A DNA stretch of 64,000 nucleotides from assembly GCF_965221685.1 (NCBI RefSeq), contig NZ_OZ244907.1. One strand, 5' to 3'. The position numbers were made by a program, and so were the translations under genes. This document shows positions 53,550-60,839 of this stretch, in pieces; within the stretch, counting starts at the first letter, position 1, and every line of letters starts with the position of its first letter. The notes beneath the pieces were generated by a model. That model had not been told where the DNA came from, searched no databases, and was given only the letters and a program-made list of their open reading frames with translations. Source of the stretch: Palauibacter sp022826685. Lineage in GTDB: Bacteria; Gemmatimonadota; Gemmatimonadetes; Palauibacterales; Palauibacteraceae.

Positions 53550-54431
53550 TTAGGAATCCGCAACGGCAAGCCGCGCCTCCGACACAATGGTGTCGTACCT
53601 CTCTACGAATTCGGCAAATTTCCCGCGGTCGCGGTTGTACGACCGCAGCCATTTTTCGATTCCCTTCGGTAGTATCTGGACCACGAACCTCGCGACGTGG
53701 AGCACCTTCATGCCATCGACAAAAGGTGGAACATCACGGTCGGGGTGCGTAACCCGGGGCAGGAGCCTGTGCGTTTTTCCGGCCCGTACCTTTCTTGAGT
53801 CGAGGTTCGTCATGTGGATCAGCGAGTTTCTCAACTGCCACAGCTCATCCGCCGTCACCCCAACTTTCCCGAGTTCACAGTACTCATTCAGCCATTGCGC
53901 AAAACAGTCACGGCGGTCGGGACCGTACTCGATGAACCCAAAGGTGTCGACCGCTGAGAATACCAGCTTCAAGGACGACAGGTACTTGCTGTTATTCCAC
54001 AGCAGGTAGATCGCCTCGAAGTAGTCATCCTGGATGAGATGTGAAAAATCGAGTCCGTCCTCGGTCATGTAGAGCCGTAGGTAGTCCGGCACCGTACCGT
54101 CCCCCAATAAATCACGGGTTTCGTCGGCACGGGGCTCACCGTTCACGATGTGGGTCATGCAGTAGATGGGGTCCTCCCCGACGATACCCTTGGCGACGAG
54201 CGCCCCAACGAACGGGTTCAGACGATCCATTGCCTCGAAGTCACGGCGCGGAATCGGCTTCGCGAGAGCTTCGTGTGGCGCACCCTGATGATCGTGATGC
54301 ACCGTCGATTGCAGAAAGCCAGTCAATTCTCGATGACTTCCGGCTCTCTCGTACACGCGCCAACCGATGGCGTGAACGTGCGTTTCATCTCCGTACACGA
54401 AGATGTTGACCAGTGGCGTCTTCATGCTCAT
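53550..54431 (-). CDS. HEPN-motif protein, putative defence or toxin component
   Basis: I do not recognise a named family for this 293-residue protein. Residues 201-206 read RNSLIH, an RX4H motif preceded by VTADELWQL, which fits the catalytic motif of HEPN domains (RNA-cleaving in many toxins and defence proteins). The helical stretch 130-215 around it (DDYFEAIYLLWNNSKYLSSL) fits a HEPN bundle. The N-terminal 100 residues look like a separate alpha/beta domain. Its ATG overlaps the endonuclease stop as ATGA, so it belongs to the restriction-modification operon. The base composition is lower in GC than the host. Confidence 0.7.
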   Translation of the reverse strand: MSMKTPLVNIFVYGDETHVHAIGWRVYERAGSHRELTGFLQSTVHHDHQGAPHEALAKPIPRRDFEAMDRLNPFVGALVAKGIVGEDPIYCMTHIVNGEPRADETRDLLGDGTVPDYLRLYMTEDGLDFSHLIQDDYFEAIYLLWNNSKYLSSLKLVFSAVDTFGFIEYGPDRRDCFAQWLNEYCELGKVGVTADELWQLRNSLIHMTNLDSRKVRAGKTHRLLPRVTHPDRDVPPFVDGMKVLHVARFVVQILPKGIEKWLRSYNRDRGKFAEFVERYDTIVSEARLAVADS

Positions 54432-55474
54432 AACTGATCGTCTATGTCGTCCGGTAGTTGTGGGTCGTCGCCGACGCCGACGTGGCGAGCGCGGGCGATG
54501 AAGAAGCGCTCTTCTCCGACTTCAACTGTCAACCGTCCCGGGTCCATTGACAACAGCAGGTCTGGAAGTTCAACCGGCTCCTCGTGGAGCAACTCCGCAA
54601 GCGGATCGTGAACGTACTTTTCTAGGAATCGTGCCATCGTGGGTCCCGCCAGTTCTTCGAGGTGTGCCCACGCATCGCCACCGACGTGGACTTCCCCACC
54701 CGCCCGGAGAAACGCTGCGCTCAGCTCATCCAGCTTCTCGTTCGGAGTCGGATCCAGCACGACGAGAACAGGAACGTACCCGCTGTTTCGGCAGTCCTTC
54801 GGAAACTCCAGCTCCTCCCGCCACCGGCCTTGGCCGGAGGCCGCGATAGTCACCCTGAGCTTGATCTCGTAGGCCCACTTCTCGCGAAGACAATCAATTT
54901 GCCGTCCCTTGCTCGGCGCGTTCCGCCGACGGACAGGACTCTTTCGGGCGCTCACAGGAACGCCCCCTACAGCGGCAGCGATGATGGGCTCGAAGAGATA
55001 GCCCGTCTCCTGGCCGGCCCGATTGTCGATGTCGAAAACCCACTTTCTCCACAACAGGAAAGCGGCCAAGGCTCTCGCGTCCATGCCGCCGAATTGCAGC
55101 AGCCCACGCGGACCAACCTGGTCGATAGTCGGCACAGGCTGCGTTTCCAAGATCCGCTCGTATTTCAGACGGGCCTTGTGAAGCGCCGCCAGACACGCGA
55201 AGTAGATGTCCGAGTTGGCGTCCACGCCCACGAGGCGTTCGAACATTTCCAGAAACGGGACATCCGGGAGCTCCAACCGGGACAGCGGATCCGAGCCGAA
55301 GAACTCTGGAAGTGTATCCGGGAACTCTGGGAATCGGGCTTGTAGACCAAGATCCTCGACGATCACGCCGACCAAGTAGGCGCACGCCTCTTCGTTCAAT
55401 GCAACAGCCTGTCCACCGCTGCCAAGGGACTGCGCCCGAGTAACAATCGCCCTCTGGGCTTGCGTTAGACCCAC
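54428..55474 (-). CDS. Type II restriction endonuclease, ApaLI-like
   Basis: The 348-codon gene encodes a PD-(D/E)XK nuclease: Asp194 in GRQIDCL and Glu203-Ile-Lys205 in WAYEIKLRVT form the active site. Segments such as GGMDARALAAFLLWRKWVFD, ETGYLFEPIIAAAVGG and GRWREELEFPKDCRNSGYVP look like the ApaLI restriction endonuclease family as I remember it (ApaLI cuts GTGCAC), but the recognition sequence here is not known. It starts at GTG 55474, overlapping the methyltransferase stop by 10 bases. The pairing with a C5-methyltransferase is what a type II system needs. Confidence 0.78.
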   Translation of the reverse strand: MGLTQAQRAIVTRAQSLGSGGQAVALNEEACAYLVGVIVEDLGLQARFPEFPDTLPEFFGSDPLSRLELPDVPFLEMFERLVGVDANSDIYFACLAALHKARLKYERILETQPVPTIDQVGPRGLLQFGGMDARALAAFLLWRKWVFDIDNRAGQETGYLFEPIIAAAVGGVPVSARKSPVRRRNAPSKGRQIDCLREKWAYEIKLRVTIAASGQGRWREELEFPKDCRNSGYVPVLVVLDPTPNEKLDELSAAFLRAGGEVHVGGDAWAHLEELAGPTMARFLEKYVHDPLAELLHEEPVELPDLLLSMDPGRLTVEVGEERFFIARARHVGVGDDPQLPDDIDDQL

Positions 55475-56709
55475 AGCGACGGCTGAAAGCTTCTTTGAGC
55501 AGGATCTGGAAAGTGTGCCCGTACAAGGCGCACGACCCTGTCCAAGGCTGGGCTTAGACCTTTGGATAGTGTGGGAACGAAGCTAAGGAGAGCTCCGGGC
55601 TCGTCAGTGATTGTCGCGAATCGGAGACTCTCTAGGACAGCCACGGCGATCTTCGTAGCTAGGAGCGGTGGCACTGCGTTTCCGATTAGCTGCATTCGCG
55701 CGGAGCTAGTCCCGAAGAACGTGAAGTCGTCTGGGAACGTCTGTAGACGTGCGCATTCCCTAATAGTCAGGCACCGATCTTCCGTCGGATGGATGCACTC
55801 GTTTCGCGCTGCACCGGTAACAGCCTTGGATGGCTCGTCCAAACGCAGACGCCGCAGTCCAGCCGGAGCCCCACCCCTCTTCTCCGTTGGCGTGCCATCC
55901 TTGACCCGCCGAAATGCCCGACGGCGGTAACTGTCGTGCCAGTACGCCTCAGGCAGATCTCTCATCGTCTGGCCCGGCCGGAGGGCTTGAACCCTTTCGA
56001 GATCCAGCCCTTTCAGTGGGGCCGAATAGTGATCTGCGGGTTCGCCGGGAGCGGACTTCGACGCTGGCGGGAGACCAGCCAACGCCTCTCCAAGAGTCGG
56101 AGTCGGAGGCAGGTGGCACCCGGCCAAACGGGCTCCTGGCGCGCCGTAGGCTGAATGGGTCGGCTCCGGGTATTGGGGATCCCATCCTAGCGCCCCAATC
56201 GCGATCACGCGTTTGCGGTGCTGTGGGACGCCGAAGTTCGCCGCGTTGATTTTGCGAAGATGAATGCGGTAGCCCGCCGTGACCAAAGGGTCCAGCAGTT
56301 CGATGACTCTCGATCCGCCCTCTGCGGTCAAGAATCCCTCGACGTTCTCAAAGACAAAAACCGCCGGGCGGAGATGAGCAACGAATCGAGCGAACCCACC
56401 AACGAGAGTGTTGCGAGCGTCACCGCGTCTCCTCTGACCTGCCGACGAAAAACCCTGGCAAGGCGGGCCTCCCACGACGACATCAGGCGTCCGCGGGCCA
56501 AGCTCAAGCAGTTCGGCGACATCGGTGCCGTCAAGCGTCGCGAGGTCAGCACTGACAGCCTTGGCGTGCCTGTGATTCTTCTCGAAAGTCCTGAGAGCGA
56601 CATCCCAGTTGTCCACGCCGCTGGCGATGCGAAACCCGTTCTTCTCGAGTCCCCAAGAGAGCCCGCCGCACCCACTGAAGAGGTCTACGACCGTGGGTCT
56701 CGGTTTCAT
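55465..56709 (-). CDS. DNA (cytosine-5) methyltransferase
   Basis: The 414-residue enzyme has all main m5C methyltransferase motifs in order: I VVDLFSGCGGLSWGLE (residue 7 on), IV GGPPCQGFS with catalytic Cys84, VI FENVEGF (Glu121), VIII NFGVPQHRKRV (about 158-168), the variable target-recognition region to about 310, then IX/X RECARLQTFPDDF and QLIGNAVPPLLA. It should protect host DNA at the site cut by the adjacent endonuclease. It is the first gene of the minus-strand cargo operon; about 170 bases separate it from the relaxase gene end. Its codons are less GC-rich than host genes. Confidence 0.93.
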   Translation of the reverse strand: MKPRPTVVDLFSGCGGLSWGLEKNGFRIASGVDNWDVALRTFEKNHRHAKAVSADLATLDGTDVAELLELGPRTPDVVVGGPPCQGFSSAGQRRRGDARNTLVGGFARFVAHLRPAVFVFENVEGFLTAEGGSRVIELLDPLVTAGYRIHLRKINAANFGVPQHRKRVIAIGALGWDPQYPEPTHSAYGAPGARLAGCHLPPTPTLGEALAGLPPASKSAPGEPADHYSAPLKGLDLERVQALRPGQTMRDLPEAYWHDSYRRRAFRRVKDGTPTEKRGGAPAGLRRLRLDEPSKAVTGAARNECIHPTEDRCLTIRECARLQTFPDDFTFFGTSSARMQLIGNAVPPLLATKIAVAVLESLRFATITDEPGALLSFVPTLSKGLSPALDRVVRLVRAHFPDPAQRSFQPSLWV

Positions 56710-56879
56710 CGCTCCAAGCCACGCAGCCTAGGCGTACTCTTATGCCCCGGCCAGCCCCTGCTCGCCATGTTGCTCGCTCTCCATTTCAGACGGTTCGGTG
56801 GCACCGAAGATAACGTAACGATCCACTCGGTGCGAACCTCCTCCGGGTGTCTTGGGACCGGTAGGTCCGGACTCCACGG

Positions 56880-58082
56880 TCATCGCTCGAACCCACCCCC
56901 GCCACGCTCGGGGCCTCTGGGCCGGGGAGGCCGGGGAATGGGGATGATGATGCTCGGGCCGCGCTCCCGCTCCCGTGTCTTTTCGCGCTCCCTCATCGTC
57001 TCCCGCACTGCCCATGCGCGCCGCTCCGCGAACACCAGATCCATTCGATACACCTTGCGCGCGCCGCGCTCGATCTGCCGGGCGCGCTCGCCGTGTGCCT
57101 TGCCCAGCGCGGTCCGTTCGTCCCTGTGATGCCGGTCGAGATCCTCGCGCCAGCCCTCGACCAGATCCGCCCGCCCCCGGATCGCCCCGGCCAACTCCCG
57201 CAACGAGCGCTCGATCCGCCAGACCCGGAGCCGCCCGAGCACGGTGCGGCTCTCCCGGTCGAGCCTCTGCCGCATGTCTTCCTGCCGCTTGTGCAGCTCG
57301 GCCCATTCCTTCCGCGCCCGGGTCTCTAGGTGCCCGAAGCTCCACTCGCGTCCGTCCTCGACCTTCTCCCAAGCCTCCGCCTCAAGGCGCCGCCATGCGT
57401 CTAGGTCAACCCGCTCCTCATCGCGCGGCGCCCTCGCCCGCCGCGCCCGCCCGGGCTGCATCCCCTCGCGGCGGACGCGCGCCCAGTGGCGGGGGCGGTC
57501 CCCCGTCGGCCGAGGCACCCGCTCGCCCGCCCGCCGCCGCTCGTTGTTCTCGACCCGTCTCTCGCACCGGATGCGGCCCTGCTCCCGCTCGTAGCCCTCG
57601 GCCCAGCGCGACAGCCGGAGCTTGCTGTTGCCCAGCTTCGCCGCCTTCCCGGTCTCCGGATCGACACGGTTGGCGATGACGTGGACGTGCGGGTGCCGGG
57701 TGTCCTCGTGCGCGACGATAAGCGCCTCGTGGCCCTCCAGCCCCAGCGCCTCCAGGCTCCGGTCCACCGCCCGGCTCATCTCCCGCTTGTCGGGCGTCTC
57801 GTCCCTCGCCCAGCTGAGCGAGTAGTGCAGGACCGGCTTCGCCAGCTTCCGGCCCCCTCGCGCCACGCCCGCCAGCCGCTTGAGGTCGGGGGCCGCCCTC
57901 GCCGTCGCGGCCATCAGCCGCGCGGCCCGCTCCGGCCGGAACGTCGCGAGGTTGCGGGTGTCGGCCCACCCGACCCGCTCCGACGTCCTCGGACGGCGGT
58001 CGTCCGGCTCCGGGGCATCGTGGAGGCAGTACGCCGCGACCCCGGCGAACGAGCGCCCCAATCCGTTGATCTTCGGGATCAT
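56880..58082 (-). CDS. MobA/VirD2-type relaxase
   Basis: The 400-residue relaxase has a candidate catalytic Tyr18 (FAGVAAYCLHD) and the three-His metal motif HPHVHVIANRV at 130-140, with an upstream His125 in VAHEDTRH. The C-terminal half is long, basic and helical (Arg/Glu-rich, residues about 200-380), ending in a Pro/Arg-rich tail. It should nick oriT and attach to the transferred strand. Its ATG overlaps the mobC stop as ATGA. No coupling protein or conjugative pore is encoded, so transfer would need helper functions. Confidence 0.9.
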   Translation of the reverse strand: MIPKINGLGRSFAGVAAYCLHDAPEPDDRRPRTSERVGWADTRNLATFRPERAARLMAATARAAPDLKRLAGVARGGRKLAKPVLHYSLSWARDETPDKREMSRAVDRSLEALGLEGHEALIVAHEDTRHPHVHVIANRVDPETGKAAKLGNSKLRLSRWAEGYEREQGRIRCERRVENNERRRAGERVPRPTGDRPRHWARVRREGMQPGRARRARAPRDEERVDLDAWRRLEAEAWEKVEDGREWSFGHLETRARKEWAELHKRQEDMRQRLDRESRTVLGRLRVWRIERSLRELAGAIRGRADLVEGWREDLDRHHRDERTALGKAHGERARQIERGARKVYRMDLVFAERRAWAVRETMREREKTRERERGPSIIIPIPRPPRPRGPERGGGGFER

Positions 58083-58423
58083 CGGTCCAGCCCCTCTTCG
58101 CTCAGCAGATCGGACGTGAGCTTGCGCACCCGCTCGACGGTCTCCAGCGTCCCGGGTGGCGCGGACGCTCCCGAGTTCAGGGCGCGGGCGATCTGGTTGA
58201 GGTTCACGCCGATCCGGCGGAGTTCGACCCGCTCGCGGACGCCGAGACGGTGAACGACCGCCTCGCGGACCGGCTGCCCGAGCGCCCTGCGGCGCATGTA
58301 GCCGCCCGTCGTCATGCGGGCCGCTCCGGCCCGCTCGGCGATCTCCGCGGCCTCCGCGGTCGTGACGCGCACACCGATCGTGCGGCTCCTGCGTTCGGCC
58401 TCGGGCTTCCGGGGACGGGCCAT
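58079..58423 (-). CDS. MobC-like relaxosome accessory protein
   Basis: The 114-residue protein starts MARPRKPEAERRSRTIGVRV, typical of MobC/ribbon-helix-helix mobilization proteins, and contains the family motif LRRIGVNLNQIARALNSG near residue 72. It should bind oriT and help the relaxase melt and nick DNA. It is the first gene of the mob pair and overlaps the relaxase gene as ATGA. The region just upstream, toward the integrase, carries several inverted repeats as expected for oriT. Confidence 0.9.
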   Translation of the reverse strand: MARPRKPEAERRSRTIGVRVTTAEAAEIAERAGAARMTTGGYMRRRALGQPVREAVVHRLGVRERVELRRIGVNLNQIARALNSGASAPPGTLETVERVRKLTSDLLSEEGLDR

Positions 58424-58666
58424 GTCGGGCGGCCTCCTTCGGTGGCGCGCGGAAGTGTCGTGCGGGGGTCCGGGGGCATCCCCCGGCCAGAGTTTCCGTG
58501 CAACGGAAACACATCTGGCTCCTCCACAAACCGCAGAAACCAGCGCCCTCGTGGCGCGGCCGCGCCAGAGCCGGCCGGGCCGCCAACTCTGGACGACGGA
58601 CGAACCCTGCGCCAAGTTTCAAACGCGCAGATCGTGCAGTCCATCGAATCGAGGAGGAATCGAACG
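58424..58666. promoter_or_regulatory. Candidate oriT and divergent promoter region
   Basis: The 243 bases between divergent mobC and the integrase hold several perfect dyads: CCGGGGG/CCCCCGG at 58470-58486 (loop CAT), GTTTCCGT/ACGGAAAC at 58492-58510 (loop GCA), the 16-bp palindrome TGGCGCGGCCGCGCCA at 58552-58567, and CCAGAG/CTCTGG at 58565-58592. Inverted repeats next to mobC are typical of oriT, and both promoters must lie here. An AGGAGG precedes the integrase ATG. A nick site cannot be placed by eye. Confidence 0.6.
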
Positions 58667-59824
58667 ATGGCACGCACGAAACGAAGCCGCCGGAGCTACG
58701 GCGCCGGCGAATGGGGACGGAATCGGGTCAGGATCTTTCCCGACCCGAAGACCGGCATCTTCCAGGTCGAGTGGCGGGAGAACGGGCGCAGACGCACCCG
58801 GTCCCTCAAGCACCGAGACTGGGCGCGCGCGAAGAGGCAGGCGGATCAGTTCGCCGCCGGGTTCATCGACGCGCCCGACGGCAAGGCGGAAGCCGAGCCC
58901 GAGCCGCTCACTCTGGAACGGCTTTTTGAAATCTACGGTGAGGAGGTGACGCCCACGAAGGGCGAGAAATCGCGGCGGCACGACCGGGCCACGATGCGGA
59001 TGTTCCGCGAGTTCCTCGGGCCGAACCGAAGACCCGAGACACTGTCGAAGCGCGACTGGGACCGCTTCATCCGGGAGCGCCGCGCAGGCAGGCTCGGACG
59101 GAGCGGCCAGCCAGTGTTGAATCGGACGATCGAGAACGACCTGAAGTTCCTGATCGCGGTCCTCAACTGGGCTTCCAAATCGAGGGACGAGCAGGGCCGT
59201 CTGATGCTCGACTCGAATCCGCTGCGAGGGCTCAAGCTGCCCAAGGAGAAGAACCCCACCCGGGTCGTGCTTTCCGACGACGAATACGAGGCGATGCTAC
59301 GGGTGTCGCGCCGGGTGGACTGGCGGTTCCACGTCGCGCTCGTGCTCGCGCACGAGACCGGTCACCGCATCGGTGCCATCCGGCACCTCAGGTGGTCGGA
59401 TATCGACTTTGGGGAAAGGACCATCCTGTGGCGAGCCGAGCACGAGAAGAGCGGATACGAACACCGCACTCCCGTCACGGGCGAGGCCATCGCCGCCTTG
59501 GAAGAGGCGCGACGCAGGAACCCCGGAAACGGGGACAGTCCGGTGCTGCCCGCGACCAGAAACACCTCGGAGTGCGCGGGCCGGTCGCCGGTCCGCTACT
59601 GGTGGAACAGAGCCGAGGACCTCGCGGGGCTGGGACGCATGCGCGGGCGCGGCTGGCACTCGCTGAGGCGGAAATTCGCTTCCGACCTCATGGACCTCCC
59701 GCTCAAGGTGCTCTGCGAGCTCGGTGGCTGGAAGGAAGCCCAGACCGTGCTGCGCTGTTACCAGCAGGCCGACACGGGACAACTCAGGAAGGCTCTGGAG
59801 AGCCGCCCGAGGGTCCGCACCTGA
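58667..59824 (+). CDS. int: Tyrosine recombinase (integrase)
   Basis: The 385-residue integrase has all catalytic residues: Arg234 (ETGHRIGAIRHLRW), Lys261 (EHEKSGYEHRTP), His331 and Arg334 (WHSLRRKFASD), Trp355 in place of the second His (CELGGWKEAQ) and nucleophile Tyr365 (VLRCYQQAD). The N-terminal 60 residues are basic and likely bind arm sites; residues about 80-190 form the core-binding domain. It should integrate and excise the element at the CGAAGCG core. AGGAGG lies ten bases before ATG 58667. It is the last gene before the right end, which follows about 100 bases later. Confidence 0.93.
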   Translation: MARTKRSRRSYGAGEWGRNRVRIFPDPKTGIFQVEWRENGRRRTRSLKHRDWARAKRQADQFAAGFIDAPDGKAEAEPEPLTLERLFEIYGEEVTPTKGEKSRRHDRATMRMFREFLGPNRRPETLSKRDWDRFIRERRAGRLGRSGQPVLNRTIENDLKFLIAVLNWASKSRDEQGRLMLDSNPLRGLKLPKEKNPTRVVLSDDEYEAMLRVSRRVDWRFHVALVLAHETGHRIGAIRHLRWSDIDFGERTILWRAEHEKSGYEHRTPVTGEAIAALEEARRRNPGNGDSPVLPATRNTSECAGRSPVRYWWNRAEDLAGLGRMRGRGWHSLRRKFASDLMDLPLKVLCELGGWKEAQTVLRCYQQADTGQLRKALESRPRVRT

Positions 59825-59917
59825 CCCCAGTCGATTCGGCGGGAATCAAACAGCGGGAACACGCCCTCCGAATTCCGTAAGCTCAACGTTCACAGCAAGA
59901 TGTGAATCTGCTAGCTC

Positions 59918-59932
59918 ATGTCGAAGCGACAT
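59918..59932. repeat. attR core with palindromic arms
   Basis: ATGTCG-AAG-CGACAT at 59918-59932 is a perfect dyad centred on the right copy of the 7-bp core (59922-59928). Tyrosine recombinases bind such inverted half-sites around the overlap region. The left half comes from the element and the right half (ACATCGG) from the host permease. The attL copy (53286-53304) is only partly symmetric. Confidence 0.75.
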
Positions 59933-60837
59933 CGGCGGGCATTCTGCTCGGCGTCGACCCCGAGCGCGAGGTGACGCTGACCCGTTTTCTGGATCCCCTG
60001 GCAGCGGGCCGCCTGCCTGCCACCGGCCGATACGAAGCCGTTGTGGGAGACGAGATGGCGCGGCAGCTCGGGCTGAGCGTCGGGGACGAACTCATCGTCG
60101 TCGCCTCGGCGGCGGACGGCTCGATGGGCAACGACCTGTACACGGTCACCGGCATGTTCCGGACCGGCCTGCTCGAGTTCGATGCCAGCACCATGGTCAT
60201 GCCGGTCGCGGATCTCCAAACGCTCGTGGTCCTCGATCCGGGTCGGGTCCACGAAATCGCGGTCAGCACTGACGACCCGTCGCAAGCCGACCTGACCGCG
60301 ACCCGCCTCGCAGCCGCCCTCGGAGCCCCCGAGCGGGCGATGTCGGTCGCGCCATGGACGGAGCTCAATCCGGTGCTTGCCCAGTATGTCGCGCTCGCCG
60401 ATGCGACGTACTGGATCTTCATCGTTCTCATTTATTCGGTCGCCAGCTTCGGCATCGCCAACACGACGCTGATGGCCACCTTCGAACGCCGCCGCGAGTT
60501 CGCCGTCATGCTGGCCTTGGGTGCATCGCCACGGTCCGTGGTAGGCACCGTGCTGTCCGAGGCGGTCGCGACCGGCGTCATCGGGCTGGGCCTGGGGACC
60601 GCCGTCACGGTGCCGCTGATGGTCTGGTTCTCCACGGCGCCGCCCGACCTCGCATGGCTCTACGGAAGTCTCACCGTGGAGGGCGTCCTGCTGACGCCGA
60701 GTCTCCGGGTTGGGACCAACGTGCCGGCATGGATCTGGGCGACGATCGGCCTGATCGTCACGGCACTCGTCTCCGCCCTCTACCCGGCACTCCGGGCGGC
60801 GCGGGTGCCGCCGGCCGATACTCTGTCGGGCGTGTAG
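59929..60837 (+). pseudogene. FtsX-type ABC permease, C-terminal part (interrupted)
   Basis: This is the 3' part of the permease split by the element. It encodes the rest of the periplasmic domain (GILLGVDPEREVTLTRFLD on) and the last three transmembrane helices (YWIFIVLIYSVASFGIANTT; LGLGLGTAVTVPLMVWF; IWATIGLIVTALVSALY), ending ALRAARVPPADTLSGV. The open frame reaches back to a GTG at 59902 inside the element end, so a separate 311-residue C-terminal chain could be made, though it would lack the first helix. The next permease gene follows after two bases. Confidence 0.9.
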
Positions 60838-60839
60838 CC

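Larger units (their letters stand above)
53299..59928. mobile_element. 6,630-bp integrative mobilizable element with restriction-modification cargo
   Basis: The insert lies between two copies of CGAAGCG inside a permease gene. It encodes at its right end a tyrosine integrase reading outward, then, on the minus strand, MobC and a MobA/VirD2-type relaxase, a C5-methyltransferase, a restriction endonuclease and a HEPN-motif protein. The repeat-rich gap between mobC and the integrase is a likely oriT. No type IV secretion or replication genes are present, so it would need a helper to conjugate. The length is a multiple of three and codon phase is kept across the cores. The cargo half is less GC-rich than host genes. 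No known element name is claimed. Confidence 0.88.

Noticed and set aside
53392..53652. 86-codon minus-strand frame at the element's left end
   Set aside because: It overlaps the 3' end of the HEPN gene in another frame and has no motif or ribosome site; too weak to call a gene or a transposase remnant.
53299..59928. Prophage interpretation of the element
   Set aside because: There are no capsid, terminase, tail or lysis genes; relaxase and MobC show it is mobilizable by conjugation instead.
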